From: Desulfuromusa sp.
GTDB lineage: Bacteria; Desulfobacterota; Desulfuromonadia; Desulfuromonadales; Geopsychrobacteraceae
NCBI GenBank assembly: GCA_023145655.1
Contig: JAGLDI010000054.1
Coordinates: 1 to 20,748 of the forward strand
DNA: 20,748 bases
Direction: 5' to 3'
The notes under the pieces were generated by a model. That model searched no databases, was not told where the DNA came from, and worked only from the letters and a program-made list of their open reading frames with translations. Of this stretch, positions 7,719 to 16,175 are shown piece after piece. The position numbers and the translations under genes are program-made. How positions within the stretch are numbered: position 1 is the first letter of the stretch; the number at the start of each line of letters is the position of its first letter.

Positions 7719-9248
7719 TTATTTAGTCTCTATCCGGGGGAAAAGAGGCGAGGCTTTCTCTATATTGGTTCCAGACTCTAGTCCTCCCCACTGATCTTGA
7801 CCGTCAAGAGTAAGATTTGTGTGATCACAACCAAGAATCTGCAGGATTTTTTCACCAGTGGCCGGCAGAAAAGGGGCTACCAACAGGGCAACAATTCGAA
7901 TTGATTCAAGTAGATTATACATGACCGTTGCCAATCGATCCCGTTGTTCTGCATCCTTTGCCAAAGACCATGGGGCGGTTTCATCGATATATTTGTTACC
8001 CGCTGAAATGAGCTCCCAGATGCTCATCAAGGCTTTATTGAATGCCATATTGTTGAGGTGGGCATCTATTTTCTTAATAGTAACCGAGAACAGGTCGATA
8101 AGTGCCTGATCAGTATTGTCAGCAACTTTCGGGGCGGGAAGTTCCCCACCAAAATATTTATTGAGCATGGCGGTAGAGCGGCTGACCAGATTACCAAGGT
8201 CGTTGGCCAGGTCAGAGTTTATCCGGTGGATCAGGGCATTATGAGAAAAATCACCATCAAGACCGAAAGGAACTTCACGAAGTAAAAAGTAGCGGATTGC
8301 ATCGACACCATAGGTATCAATCAGTTTGTTCGGTTCGACAACATTACGCAGACTCTTACTCATTTTCTGCCCTTCAACAGTCCACCATCCATGAGCAAAA
8401 ACTTTTTCAGGTAATGGTAACCCTGCAGCCATCAGAAATGTAGGCCAATAGACCGCATGAAAGCGTAAAATATCTTTACCTATAACGTGGGTCGCAGGCC
8501 AATAAGTTGCAAATTTGCCATCTTTATCTTCAGGATAACCGAGGGCTGAAATGTAGTTAGTTAAAGCATCAAACCAGACATAAATAACATGCTTTTCATT
8601 GCCGGGAGCCGGGATGCCCCAGGAAAATGAGGTTCGGGAGATGGAGAGATCACGTAACCCCTCGCGGATAAAGCTGAGGATTTCATTGCGCCTCGACTTG
8701 GGTTGGATAAAGTCGGGATTATCCTCAATGTGTTTGAGTAGTTGCTCCTGATATTTGCTCATCCGGAAGAAATAGGACTCTTCCTTTAATTTCGTGGTTT
8801 TACGACCACAGTCAGGGCAGTTTCCATCAAGTAACTGGGTCTCTGTCCAGAATGTTTCACACGGAGTACAATACCAGTCCTCGTACTCACCAAGGTAAAT
8901 ATCCCCCTTGGCTTCAATCGCTTTAAATTGTTCCTGTACGGTATGTTTATGCCGTTCCTGAGTGGTACGAATAAAATCAGTATGGGAAATGTCCAGTTTC
9001 AGCCAAAGGGCCTGAAAGCGCTTAACCACCCTGTCTGCCAGTTCCAACGGGGTCTCACCATTTGCTTTTGCGGCCATCTCGACTTTTTGGCCATGCTCAT
9101 CAGTTCCGGTTAAAAAGGCAACATCATAACCCCTGGCGCGTTTGTAACGTGCGATGACATCACAGGCCAGAGTTGTATAGGCATGACCGATGTGAGGGAC
9201 ATCATTGACATAGTAGATAGGGGTGGTGACATAGAAAGTTTTACTCAT
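7719..9248 (-). CDS. metG: Methionyl-tRNA synthetase
   Basis: This class I aminoacyl-tRNA synthetase charges tRNA-Met with methionine in the cytoplasm. The HIGH box reads HIGH (19-22) in NDVPHIGHAYT. The KMSKS box is at 295-299 in GQKMSKSLRNVV. A four-cysteine zinc knuckle sits in the connective peptide (Cys 127, 130, 144, 147). At 509 residues it ends after the anticodon-binding helices (WSLAKD, LLVAPFLPATGEKIL). It therefore lacks the C-terminal EMAP/Trbp111-type tRNA-binding domain that lengthens E. coli MetRS to about 680 residues; short forms are known and function. The ATG start has GGGAG seven bases upstream. It lies 82 bp after ricT and is followed by a strong terminator. No T-box or S-box-like leader is apparent, as expected for an internal operon gene. 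Confidence 0.97.
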   Translation of the reverse strand: MSKTFYVTTPIYYVNDVPHIGHAYTTLACDVIARYKRARGYDVAFLTGTDEHGQKVEMAAKANGETPLELADRVVKRFQALWLKLDISHTDFIRTTQERHKHTVQEQFKAIEAKGDIYLGEYEDWYCTPCETFWTETQLLDGNCPDCGRKTTKLKEESYFFRMSKYQEQLLKHIEDNPDFIQPKSRRNEILSFIREGLRDLSISRTSFSWGIPAPGNEKHVIYVWFDALTNYISALGYPEDKDGKFATYWPATHVIGKDILRFHAVYWPTFLMAAGLPLPEKVFAHGWWTVEGQKMSKSLRNVVEPNKLIDTYGVDAIRYFLLREVPFGLDGDFSHNALIHRINSDLANDLGNLVSRSTAMLNKYFGGELPAPKVADNTDQALIDLFSVTIKKIDAHLNNMAFNKALMSIWELISAGNKYIDETAPWSLAKDAEQRDRLATVMYNLLESIRIVALLVAPFLPATGEKILQILGCDHTNLTLDGQDQWGGLESGTNIEKASPLFPRIETK

Positions 9249-9308
9249 TTCAAGCTCCCGTAAGCGAATTGCATTTTTATCTTAAGTTTACCGTGCTGTT
9301 CAATGAAA

Positions 9309-9327
9309 GTGTCAAATATTGTGACAC
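9309..9327 (-). other. Weak hairpin between ricT and metG
   Basis: A 6-bp perfect inverted repeat GTGTCA/TGACAC (9309-9314 and 9322-9327) with a 7-base loop lies four bases past the ricT stop. On the minus strand it is followed by only three Ts. It could be a weak terminator, an attenuator between ricT and metG or a 3' end stabiliser; its short U-tract argues against full termination. Confidence 0.3.
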
Positions 9328-9330
9328 GAC

Positions 9331-10416
9331 TCAAGTATTATTCTCTGGTGGTTTTGATTGCCGGTTTGACCGCCGCCGTGGTCTTCTGCGTCGTCGTTTG
9401 CTTTTCTCCTGACCCGAATTTTCTCCGGTCGATTGTTGACCCTGTTCCTTGTCGGCCTTGTCTTTGTCCTTTTGTATGGCTTCCTGTGGTTGTAGCGGTC
9501 TATTTGGTTTGATCGGTCTGTTTCTGCTTTTGTTGACCCGTTTTTCCGGCCCCTTTTTAATCTGTTCAGCTGTTTTAGCTGATGCTTCTGTTGACCCTTT
9601 TTCTGCCTTATTGAGTTCTTTGTTAAGTTCTTCAATGTGCATCTGGCAGCGGTCACCATTGGGGCTTCTCAGGGTCACCTTTTGTGCCAGTATATCCCGT
9701 GAAATAATTTCAGCATCTCCAGATTCAATGTGTACCTTTTTGCCACATTTGGGCAGGGTTTTTCTCATTTCGTTGTAGGTTTCATATTCATAAGCAAGGC
9801 AGCATAACAACCTCCCACACTGACCAGAAATTTTAGTTGGATTCAGCGCCAGTCCCTGCGCCTTTGCCATTTTAACCGAAACCGGAACAAACTCACGCAG
9901 GTGAGAACTACAACAGAGTTCTCTGCCACAGATTCCTAGCCCACCGACCTGCTTGGCTTCGTCCCTGACCCCAATTTGTCGCATCTCAATCCGGGTACGA
10001 AAGTGTTGTGCCAGATCACGGACTAACTCACGAAAATCAACCCGACCATCAGCAGTAAAATAGAAGATGATTTTTGAACCATCAAATAGGTACTCTGTCC
10101 GGACCAGTTTCATCTCCATATTGCGCTCTTTGACACGTTGACGACAAAACTGTAAGGCTTCCTGTTCTCTTAGAGCGTTACTTTGAGACATATGCAGATC
10201 GTTTTCTGCCGCTATCCGCAGGATTGATTTAAGCTTTGGTGGGGCCTGATCCGGGGTGATTTCACGTGGTTTTTTGACAACAGTGCCGAGGGCACGACCC
10301 CGTTCTGTCTCTACAATAACTTTATCTCCGGGGCTGAGATTGAAATTCTGTGAATCAAAATCAAAGATCTTTCCCGCAGTGTGAAATGAAATACTGACTA
10401 TATTAAGTTTATCCAT
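9331..10416 (-). CDS. ricT: PSP1-domain protein RicT/YaaT
   Basis: This 361-residue protein belongs to the PSP1 family, known as YaaT/RicT in Bacillus. There it works with RicA and RicF, carries iron-sulfur clusters and stimulates RNase Y-dependent mRNA maturation. Residues 1-265 form the core, with conserved cysteine clusters GICGRELCC (Cys 163, 168, 169), GQCGRLLCC (Cys 200, 205, 206) and LPKCGKK (Cys 224). About 95 further residues form a low-complexity, strongly basic tail ending in KSKRRRRRPRRRSNRQSK; I infer disorder and nucleic-acid binding. The ATG start has AAGGA 11 bases upstream. It lies 23 bp after holB, an adjacency also known from Bacillus (holB-yaaT), which supports the assignment. 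Its role in a deltaproteobacterium cannot be read from the sequence. Confidence 0.9.
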   Translation of the reverse strand: MDKLNIVSISFHTAGKIFDFDSQNFNLSPGDKVIVETERGRALGTVVKKPREITPDQAPPKLKSILRIAAENDLHMSQSNALREQEALQFCRQRVKERNMEMKLVRTEYLFDGSKIIFYFTADGRVDFRELVRDLAQHFRTRIEMRQIGVRDEAKQVGGLGICGRELCCSSHLREFVPVSVKMAKAQGLALNPTKISGQCGRLLCCLAYEYETYNEMRKTLPKCGKKVHIESGDAEIISRDILAQKVTLRSPNGDRCQMHIEELNKELNKAEKGSTEASAKTAEQIKKGPEKRVNKSRNRPIKPNRPLQPQEAIQKDKDKADKEQGQQSTGENSGQEKSKRRRRRPRRRSNRQSKPPENNT

Positions 10417-10439
10417 GAAAATATTTATCCTTATTAAGT

Positions 10440-11411
10440 TCAGGCAGCGGTTATCCGCATCAGCATGACTTCCAGTGTCAAACGTCGATTGACATTCCGT
10501 TGTAAATGAAAACGGGCAGATTCCAACACTTTCAGTTTTACCAGCAGGCTGGCAGTCGTTGTTTGCTGGTTCTGTTGCTGCAGTAATCCAAGCAGATCCT
10601 GATTAATTAATTCCTCTACCGGTCGGTCATGCTTAAGCAGAAGTAAATCCCGATAAAATGCCTGAAAAATATCCAGGATAACGGGAAGTGACCCTTTCTC
10701 TTTCTCAAGTTCATTGGCAAAAGAGAAAGTTGGGATAGTACTGCCTGATGACAATGCTGACAAGGATTGAATCAGTTGACCACGTTTTTCCAGAAAAAAA
10801 TCGCGATTCGGTCCCAATGCTTTTTTTAAACTCCCTTCAGAGAGAGCTGCCAGAACGAGAGACTGGGTTGTGCTGAGCTCAAGTTTTTCTGCCAGCAGGG
10901 TTGCCAGTTGCGGTTTTGGCAGGGGTGAAAAGGGGAGCCGCTGGCAGCGGGAACGAATTGTGGGCAATAGTTTTTCTGGTTGGTTGGTCAATAGAACAAT
11001 CAGAGTTCCCGACCGCGGTTCTTCCAAAGTTTTCAGCAGTGCATTTGCCGCTCCGGCAGTGAAATTTTCGGCGCCGTCAATCAGACAAACTTTATATTTG
11101 CCCTCCAGCGGACGGAGTGAAAGCTCCTGTTGCAAAGAGCGGATCTGGGCAATTTTCAGAGCTTCGCTATTGGCTTCAAGAAGGTGAATATCGGGGTGAT
11201 TATGGCTCGCAACCTTTAGGCAGGCGGGGCATTCTCCACAACCGGTATGATTTTGACAGAGAAGAGCACGTGCAAACGCCAGTGCCATCATCCTTTTTCC
11301 AATCCCGTCCGGTCCTTCAAAAAGATAGGCGTGGGCAACCCTCTGGCTGCTGAGAGCACGAAGCAGGATATTTTTCTGTTGTTGATGGCCGGTTATTGCG
11401 TCAAAGGTCAT
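10440..11411 (-). CDS. holB: DNA polymerase III subunit delta'
   Basis: This 323-residue AAA+ protein is the delta' subunit of the clamp loader, which opens the sliding clamp for loading onto primed DNA. The N-terminus FDAITGHQQQKNIL and HAYLFEGPDGIGKR are typical. The P-loop-like GPDGIGKR (33-40) has Arg where an ATP-binding loader has Ser/Thr, as expected for a subunit that does not hydrolyse ATP. A zinc knuckle with Cys 52, 58, 61 and 64 follows. The degenerate Walker B is KVCLIDGAENF, and the sensor/SRC arginine-finger region reads TIRSRCQRLPF. The ATG start matches the family N-terminus, though no clear Shine-Dalgarno precedes it. It is first in the minus-strand operon and divergent from rnc. 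No thymidylate kinase gene, a common neighbour of holB, is present. Confidence 0.95.
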   Translation of the reverse strand: MTFDAITGHQQQKNILLRALSSQRVAHAYLFEGPDGIGKRMMALAFARALLCQNHTGCGECPACLKVASHNHPDIHLLEANSEALKIAQIRSLQQELSLRPLEGKYKVCLIDGAENFTAGAANALLKTLEEPRSGTLIVLLTNQPEKLLPTIRSRCQRLPFSPLPKPQLATLLAEKLELSTTQSLVLAALSEGSLKKALGPNRDFFLEKRGQLIQSLSALSSGSTIPTFSFANELEKEKGSLPVILDIFQAFYRDLLLLKHDRPVEELINQDLLGLLQQQNQQTTTASLLVKLKVLESARFHLQRNVNRRLTLEVMLMRITAA

Positions 11412-11467
11412 GTCGTTATCTGCTATATTTATGGTTGCTAACTCGTATAGTTCAGGTGAATAGTGCC

Positions 11468-11497
11468 ATTATAGAGAAACGGTGAGAAATGAATCAA
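11468..11497 (-). promoter_or_regulatory. Candidate promoter of the holB-ricT-metG operon
   Basis: On the minus strand TTGATT (11492-11497) and a perfect TATAAT (11468-11473) are separated by 18 bp. The predicted start lies about 50 bases before the holB ATG at 11411. Its position in the divergent holB/rnc spacer fits. Confidence 0.6.
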
Positions 11498-11528
11498 GGT
11501 AAATAGCTGGATACTTATGTGCAAGTTA

Positions 11529-11557
11529 TTGAACTACTTCACCGATTTGGTTATACT
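11529..11557 (+). promoter_or_regulatory. Candidate promoter of the rnc-era-der operon
   Basis: TTGAAC (11529-11534) and TATACT (11552-11557) are separated by 17 bp, with a predicted transcript start near 11564. This falls inside a longer open frame reaching back to 11517, which supports ATG 11589 as the true rnc start. The leader is then about 25 bases. Confidence 0.6.
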
Positions 11558-11588
11558 CCGTGCAAGTTCATCATTGTGCGGAGAGAAA

Positions 11589-12290
11589 ATGGAAAATTAT
11601 CTCAACAACCTGGAGACAACGATCGGTTATACGTTTACTGATCGGCAGTTGCTGCTTCAGGCATTGACTCATAAATCCTTCAGCAATGAACAGACTGAAT
11701 TTGTCCCTCACAATGAGCGTCTGGAGTTTCTTGGTGATGCGGTCCTTGAGTTGGCTGTCAGTGATTGGGTTTTTAATCACTATCCAGATATCCCGGAAGG
11801 GGGGTTAACCAGGATCCGTGCCGAAGTTGTCAGTGAACGGGGTCTCTCACAAATTGCGAGTCGGTTACAAATTGGGGCAGTCCTCCGCTTGGGAAAAGGG
11901 GAAGAGATGAGTGGGGGGGGTGAAAAGCCAAGTTTACTTGCAGATGCGCTGGAGGCGCTTTTGGGGGCCATTTATCGGGAGGGCGGCTTTGCTCTGGTAC
12001 GTCAGGTGGTGGAGAAGGTCTTTCGTGATGTGATCGAGAAATCGGCTCTGCTACGCTATGGAAGTGATTATAAAACTTGTTTGCAGGAACGTTTGCAGGC
12101 ACTGTATGGTCATCTTCCCGAATATCGATTAGTGCAGGTTGACGGTCCCGATCATCAAAAGATTTTTTCCATGGAGGTTTTTTTCTCAGGGAAATTGCTT
12201 GGTAAAGGGAGCGGCAGCAGTAAAAAAAATGCTGAACAGAAAGCGGCGGCAGTCGCATTGGATCACCTTTTATTAAGAGAGTCGAAATAA
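11589..12290 (+). CDS. rnc: Ribonuclease III
   Basis: This 233-residue endoribonuclease cleaves double-stranded RNA and matures rRNA and some mRNAs. The signature NERLEFLGD (42-50) gives catalytic Glu 46 and Asp 50. The second acidic pair is Asp 119 and Glu 122 in LLADALEALLGAIY. A C-terminal double-stranded RNA-binding domain (about 158-228) includes GKGSGSSKKNAEQKAAAVAL. An open frame reaches 11517, but ATG 11589 is preferred. GGAG (11580-11583) is five bases upstream, the protein then has the family N-terminus and length, and a promoter fits just before it. A run of eight Gs at 11913-11920 encodes part of a Gly-rich stretch. era starts four bases after the stop, an arrangement also seen in enterobacteria. 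Confidence 0.96.
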   Translation: MENYLNNLETTIGYTFTDRQLLLQALTHKSFSNEQTEFVPHNERLEFLGDAVLELAVSDWVFNHYPDIPEGGLTRIRAEVVSERGLSQIASRLQIGAVLRLGKGEEMSGGGEKPSLLADALEALLGAIYREGGFALVRQVVEKVFRDVIEKSALLRYGSDYKTCLQERLQALYGHLPEYRLVQVDGPDHQKIFSMEVFFSGKLLGKGSGSSKKNAEQKAAAVALDHLLLRESK

Positions 12291-12294
12291 ATTT

Positions 12295-13197
12295 ATGCAG
12301 GAAGAAAAATTTGTATCTGGATTTATTGCAATTATTGGCCGACCTAATGTCGGGAAATCAACCTTGCTTAATCGAATCCTCGGGCAGAAAGTTGCAATAA
12401 CTTCAAACAAACCACAAACGACACGAAACCGGATTCTTGGTATTCATAATTTTCCTGCCGGACAAGCTCTGTTTGTTGATACCCCCGGGATACATAAAGC
12501 CAAGGGTAAATTGAATCGATTTATGGTCGATCAGGCGATTGGTGCCTGCTCCGATGTCGATCTGATTCTGTTTCTGGTGGAAGCTGATGATTCTCCCGGT
12601 GGCGGTGACGAATATATTCTTAAACTGCTGGATAGGTCCTCTGCCCCAGTCTTTTTAATTATCAATAAAATTGACCTGGTTAAGCCGCCACGTTTGCTCA
12701 AGTTGATCCAACAGTATTCTGATCGGTTCAAATTCGCGGAGGTTATTCCCATTTCTGCCCGGGGCGGGGATGGGGTGCCACAGTTATTGCAGGCTATTGA
12801 GCCCCTTCTGCCTGAAGGACCGCGCTATTATCCGGAGGATATGCTGACCGATCAACCGGAGCGTTCTATTGTTGCTGAGCTGGTGCGGGAAAAAATCATG
12901 CGTCGTACCAGCGAAGAGATCCCCTACGGTGTTGGGGTGCAGGTTGATACTTTTGAAGAGAGACCCGAAAAAAACCTGGTTGTAATCCAGGCAACAATCC
13001 ATGTTGAACGGAATAGTCACAAAAAAATCATCGTCGGTAAGGGGGGGCAGATGATTAAGGCTGTCGGCCAGGAGGCGCGAAAAGATATTGAGCGATTACT
13101 CGGCACCCGGGTTTTTTTGGAGCTGTTTGTTCGGGTTGATAAGGACTGGACCCAGAGTGAGCGCATGTTGCGTGAGCTTGGTTATAGTAAAAAGTGA
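12295..13197 (+). CDS. era: GTPase Era
   Basis: This 300-residue GTPase assists 16S rRNA maturation and small-subunit assembly. G1 is GRPNVGKS (15-22), the switch region carries PQTTRNRI, G3 is DTPG (62-65) and G4 is NKID (124-127). A C-terminal KH domain (about 200-290) includes IIVGKGGQMIKAVGQEAR and LELFVRVDKDW, which bind the 3' end of 16S rRNA in known members. The start codon lies four bases after the rnc stop and has only a weak Shine-Dalgarno, so translational coupling to rnc is likely. Length is normal for the family. Confidence 0.98.
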   Translation: MQEEKFVSGFIAIIGRPNVGKSTLLNRILGQKVAITSNKPQTTRNRILGIHNFPAGQALFVDTPGIHKAKGKLNRFMVDQAIGACSDVDLILFLVEADDSPGGGDEYILKLLDRSSAPVFLIINKIDLVKPPRLLKLIQQYSDRFKFAEVIPISARGGDGVPQLLQAIEPLLPEGPRYYPEDMLTDQPERSIVAELVREKIMRRTSEEIPYGVGVQVDTFEERPEKNLVVIQATIHVERNSHKKIIVGKGGQMIKAVGQEARKDIERLLGTRVFLELFVRVDKDWTQSERMLRELGYSKK

Positions 13198-13220
13198 AAT
13201 AGTGAAAGAGTTGTGAGTAA

Positions 13221-14543
13221 ATGATTAAAACTGTTGCCATAGTTGGTCGTCCTAATGTTGGAAAATCTACGTTATTCAATCGGTTACTGAGAAAACGTAA
13301 AGCGATTGTTGAAGACTTTCCTGGTGTCACCAGAGATCGTCATTATGCCGAAGTCAAACGTTTTTTACGCCCTTTTCTGTTGATTGATACCGGTGGTTTT
13401 GAACCAGTCAGTGACGACCGATTGCTGATTCAAATGCGTGAACAATCGCAGTTGGCCATTGAAGAGGCGGACATTATTTTTTATTTGATGGATGTCAAAG
13501 ATGGATTAACTCCGGCAGATGTCGAAATCTCTAAAATGTTGCGACAGGTTGATAAACCGGTTTTCTATTTAGTCAATAAAGTTGACGGCGAAAAGCAAGA
13601 AGTTGAAACTGCCGATTTTTATGCACTGGGCATTGATAAATTCTATCCTGTCTCTGCTGAGCATGGACGGGGAATCAATGATCTTATTGATGACTTAGAG
13701 AAACTGTTGCCTCCCGTTGCTGAAGATGAAAAGGAAGAAAGTGAAGTTCGGATGGCCATTATCGGGCGTCCCAATGTTGGAAAATCATCGTTGGTTAACC
13801 GTCTGCTTGGTTACGAACGGGTGGTCGCCAATCCGGTTTCTGGAACCACTCGCGACAGCATTGATACCCCTTTTGTCTACAACCAGAAGCGTTACGTCCT
13901 GATCGATACCGCCGGGATTCGACGCAAGGGGAAAATCAGTCAATTAGTGGAAAAATATAGTGCTGTCACAGCACTCAAGGCAATGGACCGGGCGCATGTC
14001 GTTCTGATGGTCATCGATGCAGAAGATGGCGTAACAGATCAGGACCTGGCCGTTGCTGGATATGCCTATGAAAAAGGGCGGGCTTTGATTCTACTGGTAA
14101 ATAAATGGGATTTGCCGGAAAAAGATGATCAGACGATGGGGAAATTTATCTCCGAGGTACAGCGCCGTTTCAAATATCTCCCTTTTGCTCCGCTCCTTTT
14201 TGTTTCTGCATTGACCGGGCAGCGGGTCAGTAAGATCATGTCTAAGGTGGAGGAGGTTGCTGCCGAATTCAATCAGCGGATTCCAACCGCCAAGTTAAAT
14301 CAAGGGTTGGAAGAGTTTGTCAGTAAGCACCCCCCTGCAATGGCCGGTGACCAGCGGATTAAGTTTTATTATGCGGCTCAGGCGGCGGTGAGACCACCAT
14401 CATTTGTGCTCTTTACCAATCGACCTGATAAAATTCATTTTTCTTATCAGCGCTATCTGGTCAATTGTTTTAGAGAGAAATTTGATTTTGGTCAGGTTCC
14501 GATCCGTCTTGAGTTTAAAGGTCGAGGCAAGAAAAAACCTTAG
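13221..14543 (+). CDS. der: Ribosome biogenesis GTPase Der (EngA)
   Basis: This 440-residue protein has two tandem GTPase domains, the hallmark of Der, needed for large-subunit assembly. The first P-loop GRPNVGKS is at 9-16, with DTGG at 56-59 and NKVD at 119-122. The second GRPNVGKS is at 182-189, with DTAG and NKWD downstream. An acidic linker (EDEKEESE, about 168-175) joins them, and a C-terminal KH-like domain (about 350-437) ends in a basic KGRGKKKP. It follows era by 23 bp, probably in the same transcript. Together rnc, era and der make an RNA-processing and ribosome-assembly cluster. Confidence 0.98.
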   Translation: MIKTVAIVGRPNVGKSTLFNRLLRKRKAIVEDFPGVTRDRHYAEVKRFLRPFLLIDTGGFEPVSDDRLLIQMREQSQLAIEEADIIFYLMDVKDGLTPADVEISKMLRQVDKPVFYLVNKVDGEKQEVETADFYALGIDKFYPVSAEHGRGINDLIDDLEKLLPPVAEDEKEESEVRMAIIGRPNVGKSSLVNRLLGYERVVANPVSGTTRDSIDTPFVYNQKRYVLIDTAGIRRKGKISQLVEKYSAVTALKAMDRAHVVLMVIDAEDGVTDQDLAVAGYAYEKGRALILLVNKWDLPEKDDQTMGKFISEVQRRFKYLPFAPLLFVSALTGQRVSKIMSKVEEVAAEFNQRIPTAKLNQGLEEFVSKHPPAMAGDQRIKFYYAAQAAVRPPSFVLFTNRPDKIHFSYQRYLVNCFREKFDFGQVPIRLEFKGRGKKKP

Positions 14544-14599
14544 AAAAAATGGTTAACAGTTTGTTCTCCGGGTGATTTTTAAAAAGGAATTCTTCGGTT

Positions 14600-15670
14600 A
14601 TGGCACTGGAAGGTTGTTTAGAAGATTTAGGGATACGTGATATCCTCCAGATTCTGAGCCTCAGTAAGAAATCGGGTACCTTGACTCTGAAATGTGCAGC
14701 AGGGGAAGGAGTCGTTTGTTTTTTAGACGGGCAAGTCATCCGCGCATCTTCCTCTCTCTTCACTGAGACCCTCGGAGGGCTTCTGTGTGAGAATCAAATT
14801 GTAACGGAAAAACAAGTTTCAGACGCATTAATCTGGCAGAAAAATCTTGATTCATACCAGCCATTTGGTCAAATTTTAATTAATAAATATCAGATTCCCG
14901 CTGCAGAGATAGAAAAAATTATTGCCGCCCAAATAGAAAAAATTGTTTTAAGTTTTTTCTTCTGGACCGAAGGTTATTTCTCCTTTCAACTTGAAGCGGT
15001 AAAAAGTTTTGATAGTACTTTTTTGAATCCTCTTGATTTTATGTTGGAACACGGACTCAGTTCACAGCGTCTTGTAATTAAAGGGAAAAAGATCTCTGAG
15101 TCGGGCAGCGAAAATGAACTTGATGAAGGTACCATTGAACATGAACTGAGCGTGTTAAAGGGACAACAGAGTCAATATGGTTTGGATTTGCTGAGAGGAA
15201 TGCTGGCAGAACTGGAATATCCTGAGCTCGGTGGTGGAATTATCCTTTTAATTCTCCGCTATGCCAGTGAAATTATGTCCCGGGCAATTATTTTTGATGT
15301 CAGAGGGGGGCAACTTGTCGGGTTAGGGCAGTTTGGCTTGAATGATCTCAATGCTGTTGCTGATGAGGGCGTTAGAAAGATGCGCTTACAGGTTGAGTCA
15401 GAGTCTCTGTTTGCACAAGTTCTCAGGGATAAAGTTGCTGTCCGCTCTACTCTGAAAAACTCGGCTGCGGAAGAGCAGTTAAGAAAGTTTTTAAATGGAG
15501 TTCCAGAGGAAATTTTTCTCGCTCCATTAGTGAGTGATGGAGAGGTCGCTGCTCTTTTGTATGGAGATAATTTTCCGGCCAACCATCTGCTTCCTGCTGC
15601 AAATGCTTTTGAAGTGTTTCTTTCTCAGGCTGGGGTGGCCATGGAGCAGGCACTGCAGGGAACTGATTGA
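14600..15670 (+). CDS. DUF4388 (PatA N-terminal-like) protein with C-terminal GAF-like region
   Basis: This 356-residue protein begins with a DUF4388-type domain: GCLEDLGIRDILQILSLSK, a SGTLTL strand and the CFLDGQVIRA motif (residues about 5-48). A helical segment (about 50-125: LLCENQIVTEKQ, FGQILINKYQIP, FFFWTEGYFSF) is typical of the same proteins. The region from about 200 to 352 reads like a GAF-type sensor domain (LLILRYASEIMSRAIIFDV and AALLYGDNF), but I recognise no cofactor residues. No membrane segment is seen, so it is probably cytosolic. DUF4388 proteins are common in deltaproteobacteria and usually occur with receiver domains, as here with two response regulators directly downstream. 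I infer a signalling role; partner and output are unknown. Start: ATG with AGGA about 11 bases upstream. Confidence 0.8.
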   Translation: MALEGCLEDLGIRDILQILSLSKKSGTLTLKCAAGEGVVCFLDGQVIRASSSLFTETLGGLLCENQIVTEKQVSDALIWQKNLDSYQPFGQILINKYQIPAAEIEKIIAAQIEKIVLSFFFWTEGYFSFQLEAVKSFDSTFLNPLDFMLEHGLSSQRLVIKGKKISESGSENELDEGTIEHELSVLKGQQSQYGLDLLRGMLAELEYPELGGGIILLILRYASEIMSRAIIFDVRGGQLVGLGQFGLNDLNAVADEGVRKMRLQVESESLFAQVLRDKVAVRSTLKNSAAEEQLRKFLNGVPEEIFLAPLVSDGEVAALLYGDNFPANHLLPAANAFEVFLSQAGVAMEQALQGTD

Positions 15671-15699
15671 AATTAAAAAGCCATTTTCATCTCTATTTT

Positions 15700-15708
15700 T
15701 GTTATAGT
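15700..15708 (+). promoter_or_regulatory. Candidate extended -10 promoter before the first response regulator
   Basis: TGTTATAGT combines the extended -10 TG (15700-15701) with TATAGT (15703-15708), five of six matches. No good -35 is present. The predicted start lies about 25-30 bases before ATG 15743. The surrounding T-rich spacer makes chance possible. Confidence 0.35.
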
Positions 15709-15742
15709 TAATTTTTCTTTTTGTCAGCCGGAGATGAGACTC

Positions 15743-16114
15743 ATGCAGAAAAAAATTCTCATAGTTGAAGATGAAGAAAGCTTACTGAAGTTAGAAAGTA
15801 TTCTTCTGACCACTAAAGGTTATCTGGTTCAGGGTGCTGCAACCGGGTTAGCGGCTCTTGAAGCTGTAGCTAAAGAGGTTCCAGACCTGATATTGTTAGA
15901 TGTCATGCTTCCGGAACTGGACGGTTTTGAGGTTTGTGAACGGATCAAAAAAAATCCAGAGACCCGTCATGTACCAATTATATTTTTAACCGCCAAGAAA
16001 ACTCCTGAGGATTTAGCTCGTAGTGAAGAAGTTGGTGCTGATCAGTATATAACAAAACCTTTTAAGTCAGCGATGGTGATGGCTGCCATTGAGCGCTTGT
16101 TAAGTCGGAATTAA
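15743..16114 (+). CDS. Single-domain response regulator (CheY-like receiver)
   Basis: This 123-residue stand-alone receiver has the acidic pocket (VEDEE, Glu 9 and Asp 10), phospho-acceptor Asp 53 in LILLDVMLPELDG, Thr 83 in IIFLTAKK and Lys 105 in YITKPF. There is no output domain, so it must act through a protein partner. The frame allows an ATG at 15734, but the GGAG at 15730-15733 touches that codon. ATG 15743 has nine bases of spacing and is preferred. No histidine kinase gene is in the window. By position its partner could be the DUF4388 protein upstream, which is inference only. Confidence 0.9.
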   Translation: MQKKILIVEDEESLLKLESILLTTKGYLVQGAATGLAALEAVAKEVPDLILLDVMLPELDGFEVCERIKKNPETRHVPIIFLTAKKTPEDLARSEEVGADQYITKPFKSAMVMAAIERLLSRN

Positions 16115-16175
16115 AAATCTGCCCTGAAGGTTACCCGAAATTGTTAATTAGACTTATCGATGGAGTTTGAAAAGG

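Noticed and set aside
10440..11411. Arg in place of Ser/Thr in the HolB P-loop as a defect
   Set aside because: Delta' subunits commonly lack a working nucleotide-binding loop, so this is normal for the family.
11517..11588. Upstream ATG giving a 257-residue RNase III
   Set aside because: The likely promoter -10 lies inside this extension, and the shorter form matches the usual N-terminus and has a GGAG at good spacing.
12295..14543. Near-identical P-loop strings in era and der as a possible DNA repeat or duplication
   Set aside because: These are the normal shared GTPase motifs of two distinct families; DNA similarity does not extend beyond the motif.
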